Assembly: GCA_900541185.1 (NCBI GenBank)
Contig: UQIQ01000013.1
Coordinates: forward strand, 1 to 39,869
Direction of reading: 5' to 3'
Source: an uncultured Collinsella sp.
Lineage (GTDB): Bacteria > Actinomycetota > Coriobacteriia > Coriobacteriales > Coriobacteriaceae
DNA length: 39,869 nt
Shown here: positions 7,710 to 15,583 of the stretch, piece after piece
How the letters are laid out: each line of letters opens with the position of its first letter
Position numbering within the stretch: position 1 is the stretch's first letter
The notes under the pieces: generated by a model
Database searches by the model: none
Told to the model about the DNA's origin: nothing
Seen by the model: the letters and a program-made list of their open reading frames with translations, nothing else
Translations under genes and position numbers: made by a program

Positions 7710-9006
7710 CCTCGCCAGCCGCCTCGCCGCATCTGAGTCCGCATTGTCCACCATCCTCGCCAAGGATCGAACGCTTTCCTGCGACACCCGCCAAACGGGA
7801 CTCAACAACAATGCACTTGTGATCGGCCCCTCGGGAGCCGGCAAGACCCGAAACGTCCTCAAGCCCAACCTACTGCAAATGAACGCAAGCTACATCGTGC
7901 TCGACACCAAAGGCACGCTCTGTCGCGAAGTGGGACCCGTGCTGGCAGCCCACGGTTACCGCGTGCAATGTCTCAACTTCGCCGACCTCAACACCGTCCC
8001 GGCCCTTGCGCCCGGCATCGAGCGCTGCGGCTACAACCCCCTGAGGCACATTCGCCGCAAGGCGGACGGCAGGCCCAACCAGCAGGACATCCTCTCGGTG
8101 GCAAAGGCCATCTGCCCCATCGAGGACAACAACCAGCCTTTTTGGGATCATGCGGCGGCAAACCTGCTGTCGTGTCTTATCGCCTACGTCACCGAACAGC
8201 TACCCGCCGACGAGCAGACGATCAGCTCGGTCATCAAGCTAATCGAGCACCTGCAGGACGGTGCCACGGGTCGATTGTTTGACGACCTGATCACGACCGA
8301 CCCCCAAAGCTATGCCCTCTCGCTATGGCGGCGCTACGCCATTACGCAAAATGCCGAGCGCATGCACGCGAGCATCGTCGGCATCCTTGCCGAAAAGGTC
8401 ATGTGTCTGGGATTCGACGGTGCGGCACAGCTCTATCGTGAGTGCCATCAGGTGGACTTCGCTTCCATGGGACACACCCCCTGCGCCCTGTTTGTAACCG
8501 TGAGCGATATTGACCGCAATCTCGATCCCCTGACCGGCCTCTTTATTTCGCAGGCGTTTATGGGCCTCATTCGTGAGGCCGATAGGCAGCCCGACGGCAG
8601 CCTGCCCGTGCCCGTGCGCTTTATGCTCGATGACTTCGCAAATCTGCAGATCCCCCAGATCGACAACGTGCTCTCGATTATCCGAAGCCGCAACATCTGG
8701 GCAACGCTGCTGCTGCAGTCGACCAACCAGCTCGATGCGCTCTATGGCGAGGCACGCGCACGCTCCATCATGGGCAACTGCGACACGCATCTGGTGCTGG
8801 CGTTCCAGGATCCCGAGAGCGCCCGGGTGTTTTCCGACCGCGCCGACGCACTGCCCAGCACGCTCATGGCGACGCCGATCGATCGCTCGTGGCTCTTTGT
8901 ACGCGGTCGCACTCCCGAACAGGTCGAGCGCTTTAGGCTCGAAGACCATCCGCTCTACGGGGAGCTGCCCGAGGCGCAGCGAGGCCATGCGGAGACCGAG
9001 ATCTAG
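7702..9006 (+). CDS. Soluble VirD4/TraG-like ATPase
   Basis: A 434-residue P-loop ATPase of the type IV coupling protein family. Walker A GPSGAGKT is at residues 42-49, followed by the family pattern VLKPNLLQMNASYIVLDTKGTL and YNPLRHI. Walker B is FMLDDFANLQIPQ (Asp310-Asp311), and TLLLQSTNQLDALYGE and GNCDTHLVL match the TraG/TraD C-terminal domain. Conjugative homologues have two N-terminal membrane helices; here the P-loop comes after only 41 residues with no hydrophobic segment. The usual Asp-Glu of Walker B is Asp-Asp. The ATG at 7702 follows AAGGAGG and overlaps the ClpP-like stop. No relaxase, VirB4 or other transfer gene is in the window, so it is unlikely to drive conjugation. Confidence 0.88.
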   Translation: MSNLASRLAASESALSTILAKDRTLSCDTRQTGLNNNALVIGPSGAGKTRNVLKPNLLQMNASYIVLDTKGTLCREVGPVLAAHGYRVQCLNFADLNTVPALAPGIERCGYNPLRHIRRKADGRPNQQDILSVAKAICPIEDNNQPFWDHAAANLLSCLIAYVTEQLPADEQTISSVIKLIEHLQDGATGRLFDDLITTDPQSYALSLWRRYAITQNAERMHASIVGILAEKVMCLGFDGAAQLYRECHQVDFASMGHTPCALFVTVSDIDRNLDPLTGLFISQAFMGLIREADRQPDGSLPVPVRFMLDDFANLQIPQIDNVLSIIRSRNIWATLLLQSTNQLDALYGEARARSIMGNCDTHLVLAFQDPESARVFSDRADALPSTLMATPIDRSWLFVRGRTPEQVERFRLEDHPLYGELPEAQRGHAETEI

Positions 9007-9074
9007 GCGCAGGGTTCTCGCAGCGCGCGACGCCCCGGCGATGTTCCACAAAGGCCGTGCGCCCCGGGACCACG

Positions 9075-9115
9075 GCAAAAGCAAAGGGGCCCGCATCCGA
9101 TAGGATACGGGCCCC
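9075..9115 (-). terminator. Terminator between the VirD4-like gene and pgi
   Basis: A 13-position stem (9086-9098 with 9103-9115, one mismatch; GGGGCCCG...CGGGCCCC) closes a GATA loop. On the minus strand it is followed by TTTGCTTTTG, so it ends pgi transcripts; it also lies 80 bases after the stop of the convergent ATPase gene. Confidence 0.75.
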
Positions 9116-9148
9116 TGACTATAAGGCGCGATGCGTTAACAGCAGCGA

Positions 9149-10843
9149 CTACTTGCGATGCGCGCGATAGAACTCGATGAGCGCCTGGGTCGAAGCGTCC
9201 TGCTCGGCCTTGGCGGCGTCGTCGTGGAAGGCCGGGGTGATCTGCTTGGCAAGCTGCTTGCCCAGCTCGACGCCCCACTGGTCGTAGGAGTCGATGCCCC
9301 AGACCGTGCCCTCGACAAACGTAATGTGCTCGTACAGGGCGATGAGCTCGCCGAGCGCGAACGGGGTCAACGTGTCGCCGAAGATCGAGGTCGTCGGGCG
9401 GTTGCCCTCAAAGCAGCGGGCCGGGACGATCTGCTCGGGCGTGCCCTCGGCGCGCACCTCGTCGGCCGTCTTGCCAAAGGCGAGCGCCTTGGTCTGGGCC
9501 AGGAAGTTGCCCAGGAACAGCTCGTGCACGTCCTGACCGCTGTCGGTCGCAGGGTTGGCAGTGTTGGCGAAAGCGATAAAGTCGGCCGGAACCACCACAG
9601 TGCCCTGGTGCAGCAGCTGGTAGAAGGCGTGCTGGCCGTTGGTGCCGGGCTCGCCCCAGAAGATCTCACCGGTATCGGAGGTCACGGCGCTGCCGTCCCA
9701 GCGGACGTGCTTGCCGTTGGACTCCATGGTGAGCTGCTGCAGGTAGGCCGGGAAACGGTGCAGGTACTGGCAGTACGGCAGCACGGCGTGGCTCTTGGAA
9801 CCGAAGAAGTTGACGTACCAGACGTTGAGCAGGCCCATCAGCGCGACGGCATTGTTCTCGAGCGGCGTGTTGCAGAAGTACTCGTCGATGGCGTGGAAGC
9901 CCTCGAGGAACTGTTGGAAGCGCTCGGGGCCGAGCACGACGATCAGCGACAGGCCCACGGCGGAGTCAACGGAATAGCGGCCGCCAACCCAGCTCCAGAA
10001 ACCGAAGGCGTTGGCGGGGTCGATACCGAAGGCCTCGACCTTCTCGAGTGCGGTGGAGACGGCGACGAAGTGCTTTGCCACGGCCTCGGCGTTCTGCTCA
10101 TCGGAGCCGTCGATGGCGCCCTGAGCCTTGAGCTGCTCGAGCATCCAGGTCTTGACTTCGCGGGCGTTGGTGAGGGTCTCGAGCGTGGTGAAGGTCTTGG
10201 AGACGATGATCACGAGCGTGGTCTCGGGATCCAGGCCCTTGAGCTTCTCGGCCTGATCGTTGGGATCGATGTTGGAGATGTAGCGGCAGTCGATACCGGC
10301 GTCGGCATAGGGACGCAGGGCCTCGTAGGCCATGACCGGGCCCAGATCGGAGCCGCCGATGCCGATGGACACCAGGTGCTCGATCTTCTTGCCGGTAACG
10401 CCCTTCCACTCACCGGAGCGCACGCGCTCGGCGAAGGCATACATGCGATCGAGGACCTCGTGCACGTCGGCGACGACGTCCTGGCCGTCGACGATGAGCT
10501 GGCCCTTCTCGCTTGCCGGGCGGCGCAGCGCGGTGTGCAGGACAGCGCGGTCCTCGGTGGTGTTGATGTGCTCGCCAGAGAACATGGCGTCGCGGCGCTC
10601 CTCGAGCTTCACCTCGCGAGCAAGATCGCACAGCAGCTTGACGGTCTCATCGGTCACCAGGTTCTTCGACAGATCGAAGTGCAGGTCACCGGCGTCAAAG
10701 CTCAGCTTGTTCACGCGGTCGGCGTCAGCAGCGAACCAGGCCTTGAGGTCGATACCTTCGGCCTCGAGCTTCTCCTGATGGGCCTCGAGTGCCTTCCAAG
10801 CGGCAGTCGACGTAGCATCGATAGGTGCGGCAACAGTTGCCAT
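9149..10843 (-). CDS. pgi: Glucose-6-phosphate isomerase
   Basis: A 564-residue phosphoglucose isomerase that interconverts glucose 6-phosphate and fructose 6-phosphate in glycolysis. It shows SISGIGG-type motif VSIGIGGSDLGP, the sugar-phosphate loop VSKTFTTLET, the catalytic-region WSWVGGRYS, a central ESNGK and C-terminal VWGIDSYDQWGVELGKQLA. Length and architecture are those of the long bacterial/eukaryotic PGI type. ATG 10843 follows AGGAGGACTCT; the in-frame ATG at 10870 has no ribosome site. A -10 TAGAAT lies at 10903-10908. It is monocistronic, between convergent and co-oriented neighbours. Confidence 0.97.
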   Translation of the reverse strand: MATVAAPIDATSTAAWKALEAHQEKLEAEGIDLKAWFAADADRVNKLSFDAGDLHFDLSKNLVTDETVKLLCDLAREVKLEERRDAMFSGEHINTTEDRAVLHTALRRPASEKGQLIVDGQDVVADVHEVLDRMYAFAERVRSGEWKGVTGKKIEHLVSIGIGGSDLGPVMAYEALRPYADAGIDCRYISNIDPNDQAEKLKGLDPETTLVIIVSKTFTTLETLTNAREVKTWMLEQLKAQGAIDGSDEQNAEAVAKHFVAVSTALEKVEAFGIDPANAFGFWSWVGGRYSVDSAVGLSLIVVLGPERFQQFLEGFHAIDEYFCNTPLENNAVALMGLLNVWYVNFFGSKSHAVLPYCQYLHRFPAYLQQLTMESNGKHVRWDGSAVTSDTGEIFWGEPGTNGQHAFYQLLHQGTVVVPADFIAFANTANPATDSGQDVHELFLGNFLAQTKALAFGKTADEVRAEGTPEQIVPARCFEGNRPTTSIFGDTLTPFALGELIALYEHITFVEGTVWGIDSYDQWGVELGKQLAKQITPAFHDDAAKAEQDASTQALIEFYRAHRK

Positions 10844-11042
10844 AGAGTCCTCCTCAGCATACGGGCGCACGCCTCCATGCGCCCGGACATTCAGATGCCA
10901 CTATTCTAGCGCAGGTCAAGACTACAATCAGCGAGCGTTGCCAATCGGCCCCCAAACGGCAACCGATCAAAAAGAGACAGGCTTATTTTGGCAGGTCAAA
11001 CGCTTTACCAACCAAAAATAACCCATCCCTTTATGGCAAATA

Positions 11043-11567
11043 TTAGGCCACGGCGCAGACGCTACCGAGCAACTCACGCAGAGGAGACCCGATGCCCTCC
11101 AGCAGTTCGGGCGCGATAATGGCAAAAACGGGAACCTCGCCGGTGCCCACGACAGCAGGCACCTTGCCCTCCGAGACAATGCATCCATAAGGGACAAAAC
11201 CATCTTCGCCGGCATCGAGCGCCGCCATGCGACGCGCGAGTTCGCGCGCAAAGCCGGCAGCATCGGCATCGCCAATCGCCAGGACAAAGTCCACGCCTTC
11301 GTCGGTCGCCAGGGCCACGGCTTCGTCGACCAGTTCGTCTCCCCCGTCGCCCTCAAACGAGCCGCAGCGGAAAAGCACACGCTCGAGTAGGGCTCGAGCG
11401 AGCGAACCAAGTGCCGCCGAGACAAGCTCATCGCGCGTATGCTTGTCACCGCCCAACACGACCAGTGCCTTGGTGCCAGCGTAGTGGGCAACCAATCGCC
11501 CGCACCAGCGAGCCACATCCCCATCCGCAACCAAGCGCGTCGGCATACCAAACCCATAGTTGACCAT
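11043..11567 (-). CDS. Stand-alone N-terminal domain of an iron-type alcohol dehydrogenase (remnant or repurposed)
   Basis: A 174-residue protein matching only the N-terminal Rossmann-like half of group III (YqhD/BDH-type) alcohol dehydrogenases: MVNYGFGMPTRLV at the start, KALVVLGGD, a helix then DEAVALATDEGVDFVLAIG, and YGCIVSE. Full-length members have about 390 residues; the whole iron-binding C-terminal domain with its histidines is absent, and the NAD-binding GGGS loop reads IGDAD. The ATG at 11567 has GTGGGGAT upstream and matches the family start; ATG 11618 has no ribosome site. The frame is intact, so it is either a decaying fragment or a small protein with a new role. It is divergent from umuC. 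Confidence 0.65.
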   Translation of the reverse strand: MVNYGFGMPTRLVADGDVARWCGRLVAHYAGTKALVVLGGDKHTRDELVSAALGSLARALLERVLFRCGSFEGDGGDELVDEAVALATDEGVDFVLAIGDADAAGFARELARRMAALDAGEDGFVPYGCIVSEGKVPAVVGTGEVPVFAIIAPELLEGIGSPLRELLGSVCAVA

Positions 11568-11716
11568 TATCCCCACAACCCTTCCGTGCTTTATGGTGGT
11601 ATCGATCGTTAGGCTCATGCTACGAAGCAAGGTTTTCCGAGCTGTTTCGCACTCTTTAGAGCTGCGTTAAAACCCGATGCAGTTGCACGACTATACCTGG
11701 CAAAAAGGAACAGGTT

Positions 11717-11775
11717 TTGACGATGTCCGGACGAGCGGGTATTATCGAACAGATATTCGATAAGAACATGTGTTT
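11717..11775 (+). promoter_or_regulatory. umuC promoter with LexA-type SOS box
   Basis: TTGACG (11717-11722), a 17-base spacer and TATTAT (11740-11745) make a strong promoter. Just downstream GAACATGTGTTT (11764-11775) fits the actinobacterial LexA pattern GAAC-N4-GTTY. An additional dyad ATCGAA-6-TTCGAT (11744-11761) overlaps the -10 and start site. Confidence 0.6.
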
Positions 11776-11790
11776 GATGGAGGGACACGG

Positions 11791-13296
11791 ATGGCGCACG
11801 AGCAGCACACCTATATCTGCATCGACCTCAAGACGTTTTATGCCAGCGTCGAGTGCGTCGACCGCGGGCTCGATCCACTCACCACCAACCTGGTCGCTGC
11901 CGACGAATCACGCGGACGCACGACCATCTGCCTCGCCATCACACAGGCCATGAAGGACCTCGGGATACACAATCGCTGCCGTCTGTTCGAAATTCCCGAT
12001 GGCATCGACTACATCACGGCCGTACCGCGCATGCAGCATTACATGGAGGTGTCGGCGAAAATCTACGGTATCTATCTGGAATACGTCAGCCCCCAGGACG
12101 TGCACGTCTACTCCATCGATGAGTGCTTTATCGACGTGACGCCCTATCTGGACCTCTATCACACCGATGCGGAAGGGTTCGCCTGCACGCTGCGCGACGA
12201 GGTCCTCGCGCGCACCGGCATCACGGCGACGGTCGGCATCGGCCCCAACCTATTCCAGGCCAAGGTGGCGCTCGACGTCACCGCCAAGCACGTACCCAGT
12301 CGCATCGGCAAACTCGACGACGAGACCTTTCGCAAGGAGATCTGGCCCCATCGCCCCATCACCGACATCTGGGGCATCGGCCCCGGCGTGGCGGCCCGTC
12401 TCGAGAAATACGGCGTCTACGATCTGATGGGCGTCGCGGCACTCGACGAAAACCTGCTTTACGACGAGCTCGGCGTCAACGCCGAATATCTCATCGACCA
12501 CGCCTTCGGGCGCGAGCCAACGACCATCGCCGATATCCAAGCCTATCGCCCGCAGGCAACCTCAACCACCACAGGACAGGTGCTCTCGAAGGGCTATGCC
12601 TACGAGCAAGCCTACACCGTCTTACGCGAGATGGTCGACAACGCCGTGTTGGACTTAGTCGATAAGCACGTGGTCTGCGACAGCATCTCGCTCTTTGTGG
12701 GTTATGCGAGCGAGCGTGCCGACATACGCCGCCTCGACGCCAGCGGCACAGCGCAATATGTGGACGGATGTGGGCACCTGCGCTCGAGCACGTCGAGCAT
12801 CGAACCCACCGCAACCGCCGGCCCCGGGCTCGCGCCCCGTGCTCCCAAGCCCGTCCAGCGCGATGACGAAAGGCGTCGCCTGGTGCGCGAAGCGCAGGCA
12901 ATCGATGGCATCTTTGTGGGAGAGCATGGCGGCAAACCGCGCGGTGGCTATGCCGCACTCTTTGCGCACTCCAACGCCTCGCGAAAGCTACCCGAGCGCA
13001 CCAATTCGTTTAAGAAGATCATGGGCTATTTCGATGATCTCTGGGCGCAAACCGTCGACCCTAAACGACCGGTCAAGCGCATCAACCTGGGCTTTGGCAA
13101 TCTTGTGCCCGAGGAATTTGCCACTATCGATCTGTTTAGCGATGTCGAGGCCGATGAGCGCGAGCGCGACCTGGCGCGCGCCGTCCTGGCCGTGAAAGGC
13201 AAGTACGGCAAGAACGCGCTCGTCAAGGGATTAAGCTTTACCGCCGGCGCCACCGCGCGCGAACGCAACGACCAAGTTGGAGGACACCGTGCCTAA
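11791..13296 (+). CDS. Y-family translesion DNA polymerase (UmuC/UvrX-like)
   Basis: A 501-residue Y-family polymerase that copies past damaged bases. The metal site is formed by YICIDLKTFYASVE at the start and VYSIDECFIDVT near residue 110. TVGIGPNLFQAKVALDVTAK, the helix-hairpin-helix WGIGPGVAARL and a C-terminal little-finger region follow. The form is the UmuC/UvrX type seen in Firmicutes and Actinobacteria rather than DinB. ATG 11791 has GGAGGG upstream; the ATG at 11770 sits inside the SOS box and is rejected. The stop overlaps the start of the YolD-like gene (GTGCCTAA). Induction by DNA damage is expected from the upstream box. Confidence 0.92.
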   Translation: MAHEQHTYICIDLKTFYASVECVDRGLDPLTTNLVAADESRGRTTICLAITQAMKDLGIHNRCRLFEIPDGIDYITAVPRMQHYMEVSAKIYGIYLEYVSPQDVHVYSIDECFIDVTPYLDLYHTDAEGFACTLRDEVLARTGITATVGIGPNLFQAKVALDVTAKHVPSRIGKLDDETFRKEIWPHRPITDIWGIGPGVAARLEKYGVYDLMGVAALDENLLYDELGVNAEYLIDHAFGREPTTIADIQAYRPQATSTTTGQVLSKGYAYEQAYTVLREMVDNAVLDLVDKHVVCDSISLFVGYASERADIRRLDASGTAQYVDGCGHLRSSTSSIEPTATAGPGLAPRAPKPVQRDDERRRLVREAQAIDGIFVGEHGGKPRGGYAALFAHSNASRKLPERTNSFKKIMGYFDDLWAQTVDPKRPVKRINLGFGNLVPEEFATIDLFSDVEADERERDLARAVLAVKGKYGKNALVKGLSFTAGATARERNDQVGGHRA

Positions 13297-13714
13297 ACCC
13301 AAACAACAGCCCGTGCGCCCGCCGACCGCCTTCGAGCGCCTGGCGGACCCCGAGGGCAGACGCCGCGCCGCCGACCCCAACCTCACAGCCAACGGTGCCG
13401 TGCGCGCCAACCGCGCCGCACAGTTTATGCCCTTTGCCGCCCTCACGGGATACTACGAACTCGTGCGCAAGCAGGAAATCACCGTCGAGCCAAAACGTGA
13501 GCTCACGGAAGAAAAAGCCCTCGTACTTTCTAAAAAGCTCGAGGGTCTCAAACGTGGCGACTTGGTTCGTGTCACCTATTACGATACGTACGGCTATCGC
13601 TCCCGCACCGGCATCCTCGACGAGGCGCTCCCCGCCTTCAAGCTCCTCAAGCTCAAAGACATCGCCATCGACTTCGACGACATCCAAGACATCGAACTGC
13701 GCGGACGAGCCTAG
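13289..13714 (+). CDS. YolD-like protein partner of UmuC
   Basis: A 141-residue protein with the YolD-like signature RAAQFMPFAAL near residue 40, followed by a charged helix (VEPKRELTEEKALVLSKKL) and a small beta domain (GDLVRVTYYDTYGYRSRTG). YolD proteins are usually encoded directly after UvrX/UmuC-type polymerases and are thought to act with them. GTG 13289 is chosen: GGAGG ends six bases upstream, and it overlaps the umuC stop by 8 bases. A TTG at 13277 lies inside that ribosome site. Confidence 0.8.
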   Translation: MPKPKQQPVRPPTAFERLADPEGRRRAADPNLTANGAVRANRAAQFMPFAALTGYYELVRKQEITVEPKRELTEEKALVLSKKLEGLKRGDLVRVTYYDTYGYRSRTGILDEALPAFKLLKLKDIAIDFDDIQDIELRGRA

Positions 13715-13740
13715 CCAAGGAAGCGCATCCAGGGCGGCGC

Positions 13741-14124
13741 TTACAGCGTCATGACGTAGTAGCCCGCGTCTTTCACGGCCGTCTCGAGAACACCACGATC
13801 AACCGGCTGTTTAGAGCGCACACGTGCCGTGTGATCCGCATACGTCACCGTTGCCCACACGCCGTCCAGCGCATTGAGGGCATTGGCCACGTTCTGAGCG
13901 CAGCCGTCACAGCTCATGCCGCCGATGAGCAGCTCATCGCTATAGGGATAGTGCGATGCATCGGTATCCACCACAACAACCTTTTTGGCCTTCTTGCCGC
14001 TCGCACCATCGCTGCAGCAACTCTTCCCGTGTGTCGAAGCGGCAATGCGACGCAGTCCAAAAAACATGCCGACGGCAATGACGGCCAGCACGATGAGATT
14101 CGCAGGGTTGAGCAAGTCGCTCAT
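13741..14124 (-). CDS. Membrane-anchored heavy-metal-associated (HMA) domain protein
   Basis: A 127-residue protein with one N-terminal membrane helix (about residues 9-25), a linker with an adjacent cysteine pair (KSCCSDG) and a C-terminal HMA domain with the metal site GGMSCDGC (Cys72, Cys75). This is the copper-chaperone CopZ-like fold tethered to the membrane, likely facing the cytoplasm. ATG 14124 follows AAAGGGG; an upstream in-frame ATG at 14139 has none. The palindrome at 14154-14170 just upstream is a CsoR-type copper operator, which supports copper as the ligand. No copper ATPase gene is in the window. Confidence 0.82.
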   Translation of the reverse strand: MSDLLNPANLIVLAVIAVGMFFGLRRIAASTHGKSCCSDGASGKKAKKVVVVDTDASHYPYSDELLIGGMSCDGCAQNVANALNALDGVWATVTYADHTARVRSKQPVDRGVLETAVKDAGYYVMTL

Positions 14125-14153
14125 GCGTTCCCCTTTCAAGTAGCACTATCTAG

Positions 14154-14170
14154 ATACCCCCATGGGGTGT
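14154..14170 (-). promoter_or_regulatory. CsoR-type copper operator
   Basis: ATACCCCCATGGGGTGT, a GC-rich palindrome of the ATACCCC...GGGGTAT class bound by the copper repressor CsoR, 30 bases upstream of the HMA gene. A further GGGGACACCCC-type dyad overlaps it. The csoR gene is not in the window. Confidence 0.6.
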
Positions 14171-14232
14171 CCCCATCTTAACCCAAAATCATGTCCGTTC
14201 GGTCAATTAGTTTCCCTCTTCAAACTTTTTTG

Positions 14233-14275
14233 TTGACCAAGGCTTACTTTCGTGTATAAGTTTTCCTAGGCTAAC
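14233..14275 (+). promoter_or_regulatory. Promoter of the DUF3793-flavodoxin operon
   Basis: TTGACC (14233-14238), 16-base spacer, TATAAG (14255-14260). CCTAGGCTAAC (14265-14275) over the start site resembles half of a DtxR/IdeR iron box. Iron control is plausible because flavodoxins replace ferredoxins when iron is short, but the match is partial. Confidence 0.5.
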
Positions 14276-14297
14276 AGTCAGATCCGTAAGGAGCGCC

Positions 14298-15002
14298 GTG
14301 ACTCGAACCATAGACATCCCAACGTTTCAGGCGGCAGTCGTGCGCAACTGCTCTCCCACGCTCGCGGGCATCAAGCCGGCATCGCTCTTTACCCATCCAG
14401 GCACCTACGCCCACGGGGACGGCTCGGTCGCAACCGAAACCATCGCAGAGCGCCGGGCACGCCTGCTCAACGTTATCGCCCAGTGCAATCGCGAGCTTGA
14501 CCCGTTCGGTATCCACCTGAGTGTTTTGGTCTGGCGGCCCTGCGGAGCGCTCGTGTATATGTACCGAGCCAAAAGCCTCACCACCTATTTCGCAGACCCT
14601 CGCGCCCAAACGGCGCTCGCCTCGGAAGGCTACGACACGAGAGACCTTTCGACATGCCTTGTGCATTTGGCATCACGCATCACGCTCGCGAGCAATAACG
14701 TCGCGGAATGCGCCTGTAGCCAGACTCGATGCGCACTACCCCAGCAAGCTAGCTGCAGCAACGACTGCACCTGCGAGTTTCCGCACGAAATAGGCTACTT
14801 CCTCGGATATCCCTACGACGATGTGCGCGAGTTTATCGTCCAGCGCGGCGAGAACTACAAGGTCTTTGGAGCTTGGAAGGTCTACACGAATGTCGAGCAA
14901 GCGCTTGCGATGTTTGACGCCTACCGCGCTTGCACTCAATACCTCACCTTTGTCTATCAGCAGGGCAGCAGCTTGGCGCAACTTGCCCAGGCAACCCGAT
15001 AG
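14298..15002 (+). CDS. DUF3793 family protein
   Basis: A 234-residue cytoplasmic protein of unknown function. The C-terminal half has the DUF3793 hallmark FPHEIGYFLGYPYDDVREFIVQRG, followed by KVYTNVEQAL and a tyrosine-rich end. The middle holds a cysteine cluster (ECACSQTRC then SCSNDCTCEF; eight cysteines in about 35 residues) that could bind a metal or an Fe-S cluster. GTG 14298 follows AAGGAG. It is followed after 46 bases by a flavodoxin gene; DUF3793 genes commonly neighbour flavodoxins in anaerobes, which suggests a redox or iron role. Confidence 0.85.
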   Translation: MTRTIDIPTFQAAVVRNCSPTLAGIKPASLFTHPGTYAHGDGSVATETIAERRARLLNVIAQCNRELDPFGIHLSVLVWRPCGALVYMYRAKSLTTYFADPRAQTALASEGYDTRDLSTCLVHLASRITLASNNVAECACSQTRCALPQQASCSNDCTCEFPHEIGYFLGYPYDDVREFIVQRGENYKVFGAWKVYTNVEQALAMFDAYRACTQYLTFVYQQGSSLAQLAQATR

Positions 15003-15048
15003 AACATAGAAGCCGCGGCAACCTGCCGCACAACTGAAAGGACTCAAC

Positions 15049-15468
15049 ATGAGCAAGATCGCCGTCGTCTATTGGAGCGGCACGGGCAATACCGAGGCCA
15101 TGGCAAATCTCGTCGCCGAAGGCGCCACGTCCGCGGGTGCCGAGACTGAGGTCATCCCCTGCGCCGACTTCTCTACCGACAGGGCCGCCGACTACGACGC
15201 CCTCGCCTTCGGCTGCCCCGCCATGGGCTCCGAGGAACTCGAGTACGATGAGTTCCAGCCGATGTGGGACGAGGTCAAGGAGACTCTCGGCGACAAGAGG
15301 GTCGTCCTCTTTGGCTCCTATTCGTGGGCCGAGGGCGAGTGGATGGACAACTGGAAGGCCGACGCCGACGAGGCCGGCGTCAACGTCGTGGACTCCACCA
15401 TCTGCTACGACGCGCCCGACGACGAGGGCGAGACCGCTTGCAAGGCCCTCGGAGCCGAGCTCGCGTAA
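15049..15468 (+). CDS. Flavodoxin
   Basis: A 139-residue short-chain flavodoxin, an FMN electron carrier. The phosphate-binding loop is YWSGTGNTEAMA at residues 8-19; the two isoalloxazine loops are GCPAMGSEELEYDEF and FGSYSWAEGEWMDNW, the second with aromatic residues to stack on FMN. It is very acidic, as usual. ATG 15049 has GAAAGGA upstream. It shares the operon with the DUF3793 gene and ends at the strong terminator at 15521-15560. Confidence 0.95.
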   Translation: MSKIAVVYWSGTGNTEAMANLVAEGATSAGAETEVIPCADFSTDRAADYDALAFGCPAMGSEELEYDEFQPMWDEVKETLGDKRVVLFGSYSWAEGEWMDNWKADADEAGVNVVDSTICYDAPDDEGETACKALGAELA

Positions 15469-15520
15469 CGAACCCAGGGCCTCCAAGAGAGCCTGCATCA
15501 AAGCGCATCCCCATCCCTAC

Positions 15521-15560
15521 AAAAGAGCGGGGCTGGATTCAAGTCCAGCCCCGCTCTTTT
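15521..15560. terminator. Bidirectional terminator between flavodoxin and the ABC operon
   Basis: A perfect 17-bp stem (15521-15537 with 15544-15560) around a 6-base loop; the arms end in four A and four T, giving a U-tract in both directions. The convergent genes end at 15468 and 15584. Confidence 0.9.
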
Positions 15561-15583
15561 GTAACGGCAGTTACATCAACCGG

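Noticed and set aside
5766..9006. Integrative conjugative element
   Set aside because: The VirD4-like ATPase is the only transfer-type gene; no integrase, relaxase, VirB4 or att repeats were found on either side.
9158..10909. Long plus-strand open frame of about 580 codons
   Set aside because: It is antisense to pgi and results from GC-rich codon bias; its translation is low-complexity Gly/Leu/Val/His with no family motif.
10937..10967. Interleaved inverted repeats (GTTGCC/GGCAAC with ATCG/CGAT) that could form a pseudoknot
   Set aside because: Short helices in a gap between two genes, easily produced by chance, with no clear transcript assigned to it.
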